Shown here piece by piece: positions 9,752 through 19,726 of a stretch of DNA of 64,000 bases. The DNA is from Flavobacteriales bacterium. GTDB taxonomy: Bacteria > Bacteroidota > Bacteroidia > UBA10329. The DNA lies in NCBI GenBank assembly GCA_020635535.1, contig JACJZP010000016.1, positions 9,691 to 73,690 of the forward strand, written 5' to 3'. A program made the position numbers and the translations under genes. A model generated the notes under the pieces. That model was given only the letters and a program-made list of their open reading frames with translations, had not been told where the DNA came from and searched no databases. Position 1 is the first letter of the stretch, and each line of letters opens with the position of its first letter.

Positions 9752-12357
9752 TAGAATCTGATACCGGCCCTTACACGAAAGCCCCAACCTTTGGCCGCAC
9801 CCAGTGTAGAAACATTCGGGTTATCTAAATGTGTGAACCTTTTTACAAGGTCAACGCTTACAACCTTGAAAATATTTTCAATACCCACACTTGCTTCAAT
9901 GTAAGGCATTCTTTCTAGGGTAAACGTTACCTGTTCGTATTGTTCATTACCGTATGCGTCTAGAATGGGATTTCCCTTTTTATCTTCTATTCTTCTGGTA
10001 GGATAATTGAAAATCCGGTTGTCTTCGGTCATGCCAGGCGTGTTACTTACAGACACACCGCCCCAAACAGCCTTGACCCCTGTGGTCATACGCCATTTCA
10101 ACTTTTTGAGGAATGGTACCTTATTGAACACGAATCCGTTGAAATGGTGATAGTAATCGAGTGAGATGTACTTATCGCTGACAAACTCGAACCAGTTCAT
10201 CATGTTGAAGGTATTCGGGTCGTGGAAATAGGTCTGGTTACCTCGATGGATGAACAACAACGGAAATGGGACCCGTCCTATCATCCAGCCACCTTCCCAT
10301 TGCGAATCTCCATAACCTATAGGGCTCAGGTAGAAACGTTTGAACAGGCGCACCCCGATCTTGTGGTACTCATACTGCGCACCTAAAAGATTCGGGATGG
10401 AATACGTGTAACTCAAGTCAAGAATCGGGTATTTATTAAGCATAGGCACTCTTGCAGAACGCCCCTCATAATATTTCAAATTAGGAGAGTAGCGCAGTGA
10501 AAAATTGACCTCATTGGTGACTACTTCTTTGGGGTCTGGCACAGTTGGATCAACAGGATCAAAGGCCAAGGCCCCGGCAACTTCCCGTCTGCGATGTTCC
10601 AAATTCACTCCAAACCCTAGACCGAAGTTCCATTCTTTCCAGTACTTGAGGCGATAAGAATCGTAATAGATCATGAGGTTGGCCACGCCTCTTCTGAATG
10701 AGAGAAAGATATTGTCATCACTTGCCAGAAGCAACGCCTGACCCGGCATTTGAATATCTCGCTGAAACTCAGCGGTTATCTGATGATAAGGACGTTGCTT
10801 AATGAAATAGGATACTCCACCGCCTCCCTTCCAGCGTTTGTCCAATCTATCATCAAGTCCATAGGCCAAGTAGGTTGATAATTGCCATTTCTCGCTGAAT
10901 TTCTTGTTTGTGCGCACACTGAAACGGAAGCGCCAGTGTTCCACAGAATTCAAGCTGACTATCTGATACAGTGGTCCGATATCTACCGGTCCAATCTCGT
11001 AATAACCCGATATGATAAGGAACAGAATGTTCATGGCGCGCTTGAAGGCCGGCAGTTCCTTCATTTCCTTGGTCATATCGTAAACACCCTGCTCGTTCTT
11101 GTTCAGATTTTCATGGCGTTCCTTCTCCCAGAACTCGGAGCTCTGTTCCTTGGCATCTTCGTTTACCACTATCCTTGCGGGATCGGACCAAATGGAATCT
11201 GGCGCTGGCTGGTTGACCACAATATCCCGATAGGTGACGGTCTTCTTTCCATACATGCCCATGTTATTGGTAAGAAGGTTGTAGTCAATGGTCATCTGAT
11301 CCTTTGTCAAATGCCAGTTCAGTTCTGGAGAGTAATCGAATTCCTGTTCAACCTCAAGCGCACTTACAAAATTGATGTTGGCGCTGCGCGTGATGCTCAT
11401 CTGCACTTTTTTCACCGCATAAGATGAATCGAGCGCAATCCACATATCTCCACGGAAAGCAAGATCCGCCTGATTCCGAGGCTGGAATTTCATGTGCGCA
11501 CACGGCATTCCACCAATGTCCACCGTATCGAGCAAGAAGTATTTGTAAGAAACCGGAGCAATGATGCTGATCGGACTTTTGAACTGCTTCTCCATCAGCA
11601 TGATGGTGTTGTCATAGATATCGATGTCCTGATAGATCTTCTCCATGAAGTAGTCTATCCCCTCTTCATCCATGAAATCCTCAAAACCCACGGTCTTCAA
11701 TCCGTACGTTACCTCTTTTCTGTCTTTCGGATTTGAGCGTAGGTAAACCTTTGACTTGGTTTCTGTGAAGTAAAGTGGTAGATACGGCTTACCATTAACG
11801 GTAGATGTATCTACATACTGCCACATGAATTCGAACTTCTTGAACATCTTCCGATCCATGAATTTCTCGGTGATGTTGTTGATGTCCAGTTGAAGTTTCT
11901 CGTATTTATCGTACTGATAGTGGTCGAAGCCCTCCTTACGATTGCCCTCTTTCTTCTCAACCACTTTTTTGATAAGCGCCACTGCAGGATTATCCTTGCT
12001 CTTGTATCGCCCCTTTTTTGCTTCAACGGTTACCTCCTCCAGCTTTATCCGTTTGGGTTCAAGCGCAAAATCAATGGTGTTGTTCTGACCTTGAACAACA
12101 TCCTTTTCCATGGCTTCGTAACCCATAAAAGAGGCCATCAGCTTATCCGACCCCCATTTGGTATCTATCTGATATTTACCATTGAAATCGGTGGTGGTTC
12201 CTACGTTCTTACCAACAAATGCCACATTGACGAACGGTAAAGGTTCGCCAGTTTCAGCATCTGTAATAACACCCTTAACCTTGGTTTTTTCCTGTGCAAG
12301 AACAAATGAGGAAATGAGCACAGTTAGCGCCACCAACACATACCGGAAACTCATCAT
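9751..12357 (-). CDS. DUF5686 family outer-membrane protein with N-terminal carboxypeptidase-regulatory-like domain
   Basis: About 868 residues. A signal peptide (RYVLVALTVLISSFVLAQ) precedes a CarboxypepD_reg-like beta domain (residues about 25-110, with GEPLPFVNVAF and TTTDFNGKYQI). A long DUF5686-type region follows, with many beta strands and a C-terminal aromatic residue (RAGIRF), as expected for an outer-membrane barrel. Function in the family is unknown; the regulatory-like domain is shared with TonB-dependent receptors. The frame is open back to a TTG at 12390, but the paired ATGs at 12357/12354 directly precede the signal peptide. It sits between tatC and lptB in an apparent minus-strand operon, with a TAATG junction to lptB. 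Confidence 0.82.
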   Translation of the reverse strand: MMSFRYVLVALTVLISSFVLAQEKTKVKGVITDAETGEPLPFVNVAFVGKNVGTTTDFNGKYQIDTKWGSDKLMASFMGYEAMEKDVVQGQNNTIDFALEPKRIKLEEVTVEAKKGRYKSKDNPAVALIKKVVEKKEGNRKEGFDHYQYDKYEKLQLDINNITEKFMDRKMFKKFEFMWQYVDTSTVNGKPYLPLYFTETKSKVYLRSNPKDRKEVTYGLKTVGFEDFMDEEGIDYFMEKIYQDIDIYDNTIMLMEKQFKSPISIIAPVSYKYFLLDTVDIGGMPCAHMKFQPRNQADLAFRGDMWIALDSSYAVKKVQMSITRSANINFVSALEVEQEFDYSPELNWHLTKDQMTIDYNLLTNNMGMYGKKTVTYRDIVVNQPAPDSIWSDPARIVVNEDAKEQSSEFWEKERHENLNKNEQGVYDMTKEMKELPAFKRAMNILFLIISGYYEIGPVDIGPLYQIVSLNSVEHWRFRFSVRTNKKFSEKWQLSTYLAYGLDDRLDKRWKGGGGVSYFIKQRPYHQITAEFQRDIQMPGQALLLASDDNIFLSFRRGVANLMIYYDSYRLKYWKEWNFGLGFGVNLEHRRREVAGALAFDPVDPTVPDPKEVVTNEVNFSLRYSPNLKYYEGRSARVPMLNKYPILDLSYTYSIPNLLGAQYEYHKIGVRLFKRFYLSPIGYGDSQWEGGWMIGRVPFPLLFIHRGNQTYFHDPNTFNMMNWFEFVSDKYISLDYYHHFNGFVFNKVPFLKKLKWRMTTGVKAVWGGVSVSNTPGMTEDNRIFNYPTRRIEDKKGNPILDAYGNEQYEQVTFTLERMPYIEASVGIENIFKVVSVDLVKRFTHLDNPNVSTLGAAKGWGFRVRAGIRF

Positions 12358-12386
12358 CAGAACAGCAGCGCTTCTCTCATTCAACC

Positions 12387-13229
12387 TCAAATATCGTCAT
12401 TTGACTTCTCACTGCTTCGCAAAACGAATGCCGAAACCAGAATACTGACCTCATAAAGGAACATGAGCGGAAAGAAAACAAGTATCTGACTTGAAACATC
12501 GGGTGGTGTAATAACTGCAGCCAATATGAGTGTACCAACTACAGCATGTCTGCGATATTGCCTGAGCGAATCTGGTGTAACCACCCCGATCTTGGTCAGA
12601 AAATACATCAGTATTGGAAGTTCAAAAACCACACCGCTTGCCAAAACCAGCGTTGCAATGGTGCTGAAATAACTGTTCAGATCGATCTGATTCACAACCA
12701 ACTCGCTTACGCGATAACTGCCAAGGAAATTGACCGACAGCGGTGCAATGATGTAATACCCGAACAACACACCGAGAATGAATAGCAGCGAAGTGTAGAA
12801 AACCATTCCGGTAGCGTATTTGCGTTCTCCTTCATACAACCCTGGTTTAATGAAACGCCACGTTTCAAATACAATGTAGGGGAATGAGATGATGAACCCT
12901 GCAATGATGGAAACCACAATATGCGTGGTAAACTGCCCTGCCATTGAAATGTTGATGAGCTCGAACGGAATATCGGTTATGCAGAGCAGGTCTGATAGTC
13001 CAAATCGCTCAGAAAGTTCACAGAGCTTTCGATAGGTCCAGAAATCAGCGTTTTTCGGGCCAAGTAGAATCGTATCAAAAATGAACCCTTTTGCAATGAA
13101 TGCTACAACGGCAAACACAAATATGGAAGAAACAGCACGTACCAAATGCCAACGGAGCACTTCCAAATGCTCCAGAAAGGACATTTCGCCTTCTTCGGGA
13201 AGGTCTGCTTCAGGTAGCTCTCGGCTCAT
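12387..13229 (-). CDS. tatC: Sec-independent (twin-arginine) translocase subunit TatC
   Basis: A 280-residue protein with the conserved cytoplasmic N-terminus MSFLEHLEVLRWHLVRA and six membrane helices, including the conserved FETWRFIKPGLYEGERKYA loop region after the second helix. TatC is the receptor for folded Tat substrates. The insertion between helices 1 and 2 containing GPKNADFWTYRKLC is typical of Bacteroidota TatC. The ATG at 13229 is preferred over a TTG at 13238. No tatA lies in the window. It starts the tatC-DUF5686-lptB run. Confidence 0.92.
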   Translation of the reverse strand: MSRELPEADLPEEGEMSFLEHLEVLRWHLVRAVSSIFVFAVVAFIAKGFIFDTILLGPKNADFWTYRKLCELSERFGLSDLLCITDIPFELINISMAGQFTTHIVVSIIAGFIISFPYIVFETWRFIKPGLYEGERKYATGMVFYTSLLFILGVLFGYYIIAPLSVNFLGSYRVSELVVNQIDLNSYFSTIATLVLASGVVFELPILMYFLTKIGVVTPDSLRQYRRHAVVGTLILAAVITPPDVSSQILVFFPLMFLYEVSILVSAFVLRSSEKSNDDI

Positions 13230-13269
13230 GGGCTGCAAATGTAAGGCCCTTGCCGCAGTAATTACCGAG

Positions 13270-14220
13270 TTACTTCAACTCCTTATTTGCTTCCATATCG
13301 AACCACATGGCAAAAAGCGTAAACTGGCTGAAACTCATGAAAGAGAAAAGTGCCGCCAACGCGTTCACTTTAGGTATCAATCCTGTAATGAAGAACCAGT
13401 AGATGAACATTCTGGCTGTGAGTGCCACGAACGCCACAAAGAAGATGAAGCCCAAAAAGTAGAAGAATACCAACGGGTGGAAATTCCGAATGATGTACTT
13501 TTCTTTCATTCTCCAGAAGAACAAGCGCGTTAGCAACATGGGAATGGTGAAGATTACTTTACGGAGTTTGATGCCCGATTTCTCACCTATGTTGTAGACC
13601 GGTTCTACTGGCACATCGCGCACTTTCAGGTCATACACATTCAACTTCACCAACACATCGTTGGGTTGGCCGTACCGCTTGTACATCTTGTCCCAATCAA
13701 TGAGTTTGAGCGCTTTCAAATTGATAGCTGTGTACCCTGTTTGAGAATCGGCCACATGCCAATAACCACTGGCAACTTTGGTGAGCAATGAGAGCACAGA
13801 GTTCCCGAAATATCGAACCTTGGGAATTTTCTTGTAGGCTTCGCCCGTGAAAAGTCTGTTCCCTTTAGAATAATCTATCTCACCGTCCACAACTGGGTCA
13901 AGCACGGCTGGAAGATCATCAGGATTCATCTGGCCATCTCCTGCCATTACTACGGCCACATCAATCTCCTTATCTCGGCTCCATTTGTAGCCCGATGCAA
14001 TGGCACCACCAACACCTTGGTTCTTCTCATGTTCGATCAGAACCACTTTCGGAAACTTCTCCAGCATCGATCTTACTACTTCAACCGTTCGATCCGGGCT
14101 TTTGTCGTCAATGATCACAATATGGTCAACGATCTCGGGCATGGTAGTGATCACATTCCCGATCTGGGTTTCTTCATTGTAGCACGGAACGACTACACTG
14201 ATGGTTTTTCCTTTGTACAT
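13270..14220 (-). CDS. Glycosyltransferase family 2, polyprenyl-phosphate sugar synthase-like
   Basis: A 316-residue GT-A enzyme: VVVPCYNEE at the start, the nucleotide-binding IDDKSPD, the acidic metal-binding motif MAGDGQMNPDDL and the acceptor motif DSQTGYTAI, followed by two C-terminal membrane helices. This layout matches DPM1/ArnC-type enzymes that load a sugar on polyprenyl phosphate. The frame is open upstream to 14301, but the ATG at 14220 gives the conserved N-terminus. The divergent neighbours encode a flippase-like protein and a TMTC-like protein that could use a lipid-linked sugar, so a small glycosylation module is plausible. Confidence 0.82.
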   Translation of the reverse strand: MYKGKTISVVVPCYNEETQIGNVITTMPEIVDHIVIIDDKSPDRTVEVVRSMLEKFPKVVLIEHEKNQGVGGAIASGYKWSRDKEIDVAVVMAGDGQMNPDDLPAVLDPVVDGEIDYSKGNRLFTGEAYKKIPKVRYFGNSVLSLLTKVASGYWHVADSQTGYTAINLKALKLIDWDKMYKRYGQPNDVLVKLNVYDLKVRDVPVEPVYNIGEKSGIKLRKVIFTIPMLLTRLFFWRMKEKYIIRNFHPLVFFYFLGFIFFVAFVALTARMFIYWFFITGLIPKVNALAALFSFMSFSQFTLFAMWFDMEANKELK

Positions 14221-14290
14221 CTTGGAGTCAAAAATAACCAAGTGAACGGCCTCTGCGTATGCAGCTATCTTTGACCGCTCAGTTAAGCGC

Positions 14291-15268
14291 TTGAAACGCA
14301 TTTACGGCACATTAGGTTTCCTACTCGCCATTCTGATATTCGGAGGGGTTGCGTTTTCCGTATTCAAAGATGTTGACCCTTTGGCTTTATTAGAAAGCAT
14401 CGGAGTGGCTGGAATCTTGCAGAATTTCCTCATCGGCATTGCGTACTTCTTTTCATTTGGGATTTTGATGAAGGTGGTTTACCAGCATCATTACAAATGT
14501 GATCTCAGTTGGGCCGATGCATTTTTCCTTCCATTCATGATGCATCTCTGGACATACATTCTTCCTGTAAAAGGCGGGCTGATCTACCAGACCTTTTTTG
14601 TGAAGGCCAAGTACGGTCTGGATATGTCGAAAGGTTTTTCTGTTGGCGTATTGGTTTTTGCCGCCAGTCTTTTGATAACGTGTTTTGTTGGTGGTGCACT
14701 TTCGTTTTTGGTTCGAGATGCACTTGCGCTCCAACTGGTCCTACTATTTATGTTCGGCACACTCATTTTCTTTTTGTTCGCTGGAAGACTGGTGTCGGAA
14801 CCTGACCCATCAAGATCGGGTGTTATATATTCATTGATCGCTTTCGTGCAAAAAGTTCTCATTCAGTTCAGGGAACAGTTGAAAGATGTAAAACTGCTAT
14901 TCAAACTCGTTTTTGTCACGCTGGCTTCCACACTTGTTCATGCCATCTGGTTTTATCACTGCGCGTACATCTTAGGATATGATCCGGAACCTGTGGGAAT
15001 TCTGCTTGCCACACTTGTTTTGAGAATCGTTACGCTTGTCAGGATTCTTCCTGGTAATCTTGGAATACAGGAAGTAATGATCGGATCCGTGTTTCTCGCA
15101 GCAGGACTAGGGCTACAGGAAGGTCTGACCACAGCACTTCTGGTCAGACTCGTATCCATGGTGTTGGCCGGCACACTTGGAATTGGCGGACTTTACCTCA
15201 ATTTCCGTTATTTCGGAACCGACTCATTGACCGGATTGTTGAATAAATTAAAGCGTTCTGATACCTGA
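14291..15268 (+). CDS. Lysylphosphatidylglycerol synthase TM-region (UPF0104/AglD-like) membrane protein
   Basis: A 325-residue protein with about eight membrane helices and the PF03706-type pattern, including the conserved LPVKGGLIYQTFF segment (near residue 100) and the ILPGNLGIQEVMIG motif (near residue 255). The family contains membrane proteins linked to lipid-linked sugar or lipid translocation. The only plausible start is TTG at 14291. It is followed one base after its stop by the TMTC-like gene and lies divergent to the GT2, supporting a shared role in lipid-linked glycan transfer. Exact function unknown. Confidence 0.75.
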   Translation: MKRIYGTLGFLLAILIFGGVAFSVFKDVDPLALLESIGVAGILQNFLIGIAYFFSFGILMKVVYQHHYKCDLSWADAFFLPFMMHLWTYILPVKGGLIYQTFFVKAKYGLDMSKGFSVGVLVFAASLLITCFVGGALSFLVRDALALQLVLLFMFGTLIFFLFAGRLVSEPDPSRSGVIYSLIAFVQKVLIQFREQLKDVKLLFKLVFVTLASTLVHAIWFYHCAYILGYDPEPVGILLATLVLRIVTLVRILPGNLGIQEVMIGSVFLAAGLGLQEGLTTALLVRLVSMVLAGTLGIGGLYLNFRYFGTDSLTGLLNKLKRSDT

Positions 15269-15269
15269 A

Positions 15270-17216
15270 ATGGAGCGAAACAAACTAATTCTCCTCGCTG
15301 GATTTCTGGTAATAGCTCTAACCGCTATTTACTTGAATCATTTCGACAATGGTTTCTACTTCGATGACATTCACACCATTGTAAATAATGAGTACATCCG
15401 AAGTTTGGACAACATCCCAGAGTACTTCACCAACATCGAGACGTTCGGAACCATGCCCAACAATCGCGGCTACCGTCCAATGGTCACTTTGCTGAACGCG
15501 ATCGACTATCGCTTGGGTGGAAACGAACTTAAACCAAAGGTTTTCCATACGAGCATTTACATAGCATACCTCATTCAGGGTTTGTTACTGTTCCTATTTC
15601 TGCTCAATCTGTTCAAGAAGGTGTTACCCGAAGAAAAATTGGGAATTGTGGCATTGCTCACAACAGCCTTCTACATGTTCCACACGGCCAATGCCGAGAC
15701 CGTGAACTACATCATTTCACGCTCCGATCAGTTTTCAACGATGTGCTTCTTGGCAACATTGGTATTGTACCAATACCGTGTTTCGCGGAAGCTTTTACTG
15801 TATGTCGTTCCACTTTTAGTGGGTCTTTTTACCAAGGAGGTAACATTTATGTTGGTTCCTGTTCTTGGTCTCTACCATTTGCTATTTGAAGAAGAGGCAA
15901 CTCTGAATGAACTGAAGCAATCGGTGGGTTGGAAGAAGATCGGCAGATCGATTTTGGCTGTTCTTCCAGCTTTTGCAGTTGGCTTCGGACTCACGGCATT
16001 CAACCTGATATACATGACAGACCCGGCCCGTTTAGCTGGCGGGTTGGCACACCCACGCTTGGATTACTTCACTTCGCAATTTGTGGTAGTGGTCCACTAC
16101 ATCGCCAATTTCATTTTGCCGATCGACCTTAGTGTTGACCCCGCCCACAAGGTCACTCCCGAGATATTCACGTCAGCCAAGGTCTTCAGTCTGATGGTGA
16201 TTCTCTCTTTGCATGCCATTGCCATTTACTGTCTTACTAAGAAGAAGTTGGCTCCTATTGGGTTTGGCATTCTTTGGTTCTTCATTACACTCGCGCCAAC
16301 CTCCACCATTAATCCACTTTATCAAGTTTCCAACGATCACCGAACATTTCTTCCCTACATCGGACTTTGTTTGGCTGTCGGCTGGAGCATCTATCTGCTT
16401 TATCTGAAGGTTGGCGGAAAATTGGCCAAGCGTGCCATTCTTGCCACATCAGCTCTCGTTATTGCGGGCCATGCCTACGGCACTTACCAACGCAACGAGG
16501 TTTGGGGAAGTGACGACACACTTTGGTTCGATGCGGTGCAGAAAGGTCCGAGCAATGGTCGGGCTCAGATGAACTACGGGCTCGTGTTGATGCGAGATGG
16601 TAAGTATAATGAGGCTGAACCTTACTTTCAGAAAGCGGTGGAAATCCTTCCTTATTGGCCATATTCCAATGTAAATCTTGCCATTCTAAAAGAAGCACAA
16701 GGCGATGTAGAGACCGCTGATAAATACTTCAATCTCGCTTTAAGATATGGAAGAGATAACCCTGAACCCTACTACTATTACGCCCGCTCACTTACAAAAC
16801 GCGGAAAATTGGAAGACGCCATGAACTGGCTGGACAAAGGACATGAGGTAAGCCCTAAACATCTCAAGATCAATGAACTCAGAGAACAACTCAAACTCAA
16901 AGTTGCATCGCCAGAAGAGAAACTGGCTGCTCAGCTTCTGTTGGTTGCAAAATCTCCCACGGCAGACAACTACATCAATCTGAGCCTGATTCAATACCAA
17001 CAGAAAGATTTTGAAGGGTGCATTGCGTCATGCAGAAAAGCGCTGGAATTGAATCCGAAAAGTGAGATCGCCTACAATAATATATGCAGTGCATACAATG
17101 CCATGAAGCAATGGGACAAAGCCATTCCTGCCTGCGAAAATGCACTTCGAATTGCTCCCAATTTTGAGCGGGCAAAGAACAATCTGAACTGGGCAAAGGG
17201 TCAGGTGTCACGTTAA
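15270..17216 (+). CDS. TMTC-like membrane glycosyltransferase with C-terminal TPR repeats
   Basis: The 648-residue protein has an N-terminal multi-helix half (to about residue 410) whose first loop holds GFYFDDIHTIVNN, similar to the acidic loop of O-mannosyltransferases and the TMTC family. About five TPR units follow (AQMNYGLVLMRDGKYNEAEPYF, SNVNLAILKEAQGD, AYNNICSAYNAMKQWDKA). The combination suggests protein or glycolipid O-glycosylation in which the TPR half selects the target in the periplasm. The ATG at 15270 follows the upstream TGA by one base, so co-translation is likely. The substrate is not known. Confidence 0.72.
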   Translation: MERNKLILLAGFLVIALTAIYLNHFDNGFYFDDIHTIVNNEYIRSLDNIPEYFTNIETFGTMPNNRGYRPMVTLLNAIDYRLGGNELKPKVFHTSIYIAYLIQGLLLFLFLLNLFKKVLPEEKLGIVALLTTAFYMFHTANAETVNYIISRSDQFSTMCFLATLVLYQYRVSRKLLLYVVPLLVGLFTKEVTFMLVPVLGLYHLLFEEEATLNELKQSVGWKKIGRSILAVLPAFAVGFGLTAFNLIYMTDPARLAGGLAHPRLDYFTSQFVVVVHYIANFILPIDLSVDPAHKVTPEIFTSAKVFSLMVILSLHAIAIYCLTKKKLAPIGFGILWFFITLAPTSTINPLYQVSNDHRTFLPYIGLCLAVGWSIYLLYLKVGGKLAKRAILATSALVIAGHAYGTYQRNEVWGSDDTLWFDAVQKGPSNGRAQMNYGLVLMRDGKYNEAEPYFQKAVEILPYWPYSNVNLAILKEAQGDVETADKYFNLALRYGRDNPEPYYYYARSLTKRGKLEDAMNWLDKGHEVSPKHLKINELREQLKLKVASPEEKLAAQLLLVAKSPTADNYINLSLIQYQQKDFEGCIASCRKALELNPKSEIAYNNICSAYNAMKQWDKAIPACENALRIAPNFERAKNNLNWAKGQVSR

Positions 17217-17365
17217 AATTGTCATTGACGGACAATATCTCAGAAACGCAACGTTTCTTATCGAAATTAAGCAGCGGCCAATTCATTTAATCATGATTTT
17301 TGCCGCCCGTTTGAGATAGCTCATCGGGCAATTCCAACGGTTAGGATAAAAACTGAAAAAGAGCC

Positions 17366-17395
17366 TTTGCCCGTTTGGGCAAATAACTATCTTTA
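17366..17395 (+). promoter_or_regulatory. Candidate recQ promoter overlapping a perfect inverted repeat
   Basis: TTTG at 17366-17369 and TATCTTTA at 17388-17395 are 18 bp apart, matching the Bacteroidota -33/-7 pattern with one mismatch in the -7 box. The -33 element lies inside a perfect 7-bp inverted repeat (TTTGCCC, GTTT loop, GGGCAAA; 17366-17383), which could be an operator. The recQ ATG lies 20 bp downstream. Confidence 0.5.
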
Positions 17396-17414
17396 GTCTT
17401 CACGGGAAAATTGA

Positions 17415-19622
17415 ATGGAAGTTACAGTAGGAACAGACTTAAAGGAAGCGCTAAAACAGCATTTTGGTTTCAACAAATTCAAGGGAGAGCAAGAGGCGAT
17501 AATTAAGAGTGTGCTGGATGGTAATGACACATTTGTGATCATGCCTACAGGTGGTGGTAAATCTTTATGCTACCAATTGCCTGCATTACTCTCGGAGGGA
17601 ACCGCCATTGTGGTTTCTCCACTTATTGCTCTGATGAAGAACCAAGTGGACGCTTTGCGCGGATTCAGTTCTGAACGCGGAGTGGCGCACTTTCTCAACT
17701 CTTCGCTAACAAAAACCGAAGCCGATAGGGTACGGACCGATATCAAAGACGGGGTGACCAAACTGCTATACGTGGCACCGGAGTCATTGAACAAGCAAGA
17801 GAACATCGACTTTTTCAGAGACGTTAACATTTCATTGGTAGCTATTGACGAAGCTCACTGTATTTCTGAATGGGGACACGATTTCCGTCCTGAATACAGA
17901 AAGTTACGCCCCATGATCGAGGCTATTGGCGATGTTCCCGTAATGGCACTTACAGCCACTGCAACACCAAAAGTTCAGCAGGATATTCAGAAAAATCTTG
18001 GCATGACGGAGGCTCAGGTCTTCAAGTCTTCTTTTAACCGCGACAACCTCTATTACGAGGTGCGGCCAAAGACCAAGAACGTTGCTCGAGACATGATCAA
18101 GTTCATCAAGCAGCATGAAGGCAAGTCTGGAATCGTCTACTGCCTCAGCCGTAAAAAGGTAGAGGAGATGGCCGAAACTCTTCAGGTCAACGGAATCAAG
18201 GCACTTCCTTATCATGCTGGTCTGGATGCTTCAACACGGGCAAAACACCAAGATGCATTCTTGATGGAAGAAGCAGATGTTATCTGTGCTACCATTGCTT
18301 TTGGAATGGGAATTGACAAACCAGATGTGCGTTTCGTAATTCACCATGATATTCCGAAAAGTTTGGAAGGTTACTATCAGGAAACTGGACGTGCTGGCCG
18401 CGATGGTGGCGAAGGAAATTGCATTGCATTCTATAGCTATGATGACATCATCAAACTGGAGAAGTTCATGCAAGGCAAGCCCATTTCAGAGCAGGAAATA
18501 GGTAAGCAGTTGCTTGGGGAGGTGGTTTCTTATGTGGAATCATCAGTCTGTCGCAGAAAATTCATACTGCATTATTTCGGGGAGGAATTTGACGCCAAAG
18601 AATGTGATGACCACTGCGACAATTGCAAGCATCCGAAGAAGCAAGAGGAAGCACAAGAACAGTTGGCTCTGGTTATCCAAACGGTACTCGACATCAAAGA
18701 GAAGTTCAAGATCAAGCATGTTGTCAATATTCTGGTTGGGGTCAACTCATCTCAAATAAAGTCTTACAAACACGATACACTTCCTGCTTTCGGTAAAGGT
18801 GCTGATAGAGGAGACCGCTATTGGCAATCGCTGCTACGTCAGGCCATCATCAACGGATTCCTTGAGAAGGACATTGAGAATTATGGTCTATTAAAGGTTA
18901 CTGAGTCTGGGCATGCCTATTTGGCCAACCCTACTCCGTTCAAAATGACCATTGATCATGATTATGAAGCGGCCACAGAAGCAGAAGACGCCATTCCAAC
19001 AGGAGCAATGAAGGGAGGTGGAGCTGCTGACGATACGCTGCTGAAAATGCTGAAAGACCTTCGGAAAGACATTTCCAAAGAAGAGGGACTTCCACCGTTC
19101 GTGATTTTTCAAGATCCTTCTTTGGAAGACATGGCGTTCAGATACCCCATTACCATGGATGAACTGACGGACATAACAGGCGTGGGTGCGGGTAAAGCCC
19201 GAAAATATGGAGAGCCGTTCTTGGAACTCATACAGCAGTATGTTGAGGAAAATGAGATTGAAAGGGAACAAGACCTTGTTGTAAAAACGGTTGTCAAAAA
19301 ATCGAGCAATAAGGTTTACATCATACAGAGTATTGATCGCAAGCTTGACCTTGAGGACATTGCAGATGCAAAAGGTCTCAGCATGGACGAGCTGCTTACT
19401 GAAATTGAACACATCGTGAGTTCGGGCACCAAGGTGAACATCGACTATTACATTGACGAGGTGGTTGATGAGGACAAGCAAGATGATATTTACGAGTACT
19501 TTCAAGAAGAGGCCGAAACTGATAGTTTGGAGGCTGCAATGGAAGAACTTGGAGATGACAACTACAGTGAAGAAGAGGTCCGACTGATGCGCATTAAGTT
19601 CATATCCGAGTTCGGACATTAA
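17415..19622 (+). CDS. recQ: ATP-dependent DNA helicase RecQ
   Basis: A 735-residue superfamily 2 helicase: Walker A MPTGGGKS (residues 43-50), DEAH box AIDEAHCISEWGHDFR, motif III ALTATA and motif VI QETGRAGRDG, then the RecQ-C zinc site (CRRKFILHYF with CDDHCDNC), a winged-helix RQC region, and an HRDC-like segment before an acidic C-terminal extension (about 620-735). RecQ unwinds DNA in recombination repair and replication-fork processing. It ends 22 bp before a strong terminator, so it is probably monocistronic. Confidence 0.95.
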   Translation: MEVTVGTDLKEALKQHFGFNKFKGEQEAIIKSVLDGNDTFVIMPTGGGKSLCYQLPALLSEGTAIVVSPLIALMKNQVDALRGFSSERGVAHFLNSSLTKTEADRVRTDIKDGVTKLLYVAPESLNKQENIDFFRDVNISLVAIDEAHCISEWGHDFRPEYRKLRPMIEAIGDVPVMALTATATPKVQQDIQKNLGMTEAQVFKSSFNRDNLYYEVRPKTKNVARDMIKFIKQHEGKSGIVYCLSRKKVEEMAETLQVNGIKALPYHAGLDASTRAKHQDAFLMEEADVICATIAFGMGIDKPDVRFVIHHDIPKSLEGYYQETGRAGRDGGEGNCIAFYSYDDIIKLEKFMQGKPISEQEIGKQLLGEVVSYVESSVCRRKFILHYFGEEFDAKECDDHCDNCKHPKKQEEAQEQLALVIQTVLDIKEKFKIKHVVNILVGVNSSQIKSYKHDTLPAFGKGADRGDRYWQSLLRQAIINGFLEKDIENYGLLKVTESGHAYLANPTPFKMTIDHDYEAATEAEDAIPTGAMKGGGAADDTLLKMLKDLRKDISKEEGLPPFVIFQDPSLEDMAFRYPITMDELTDITGVGAGKARKYGEPFLELIQQYVEENEIEREQDLVVKTVVKKSSNKVYIIQSIDRKLDLEDIADAKGLSMDELLTEIEHIVSSGTKVNIDYYIDEVVDEDKQDDIYEYFQEEAETDSLEAAMEELGDDNYSEEEVRLMRIKFISEFGH

Positions 19623-19640
19623 TAAACACTTTGTTCAGAA

Positions 19641-19675
19641 AAGGCCGTCAGCTTTCATCAGGCTGACGGCTTTTT
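19641..19675 (+). terminator. Rho-independent terminator after recQ
   Basis: Perfect 9-bp stem GCCGTCAGC / GCTGACGGC (19644-19652 and 19662-19670) with a 9-nt loop followed by five T. Confidence 0.9.
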
Positions 19676-19713
19676 CAATTGTTGCTTTTTCGTTTTTCCA
19701 ATCTCCGATTCAG

Positions 19714-19721
19714 TAGCTTTG
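19714..19721 (+). promoter_or_regulatory. TAnnTTTG -7 box upstream of ctaA
   Basis: TAGCTTTG, a perfect match to the Bacteroidota -7 consensus, ends only 5 bp before the ATG at 19727. If used, the transcript would be leaderless or nearly so. No clear TTTG -33 element is seen at the right distance. Confidence 0.45.
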
Positions 19722-19726
19722 CGCAC

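Noticed and set aside
18891..19619. A 242-codon minus-strand frame opposite recQ
   Set aside because: It has no recognisable domain and lies opposite a strongly conserved gene; a shadow of codon bias.
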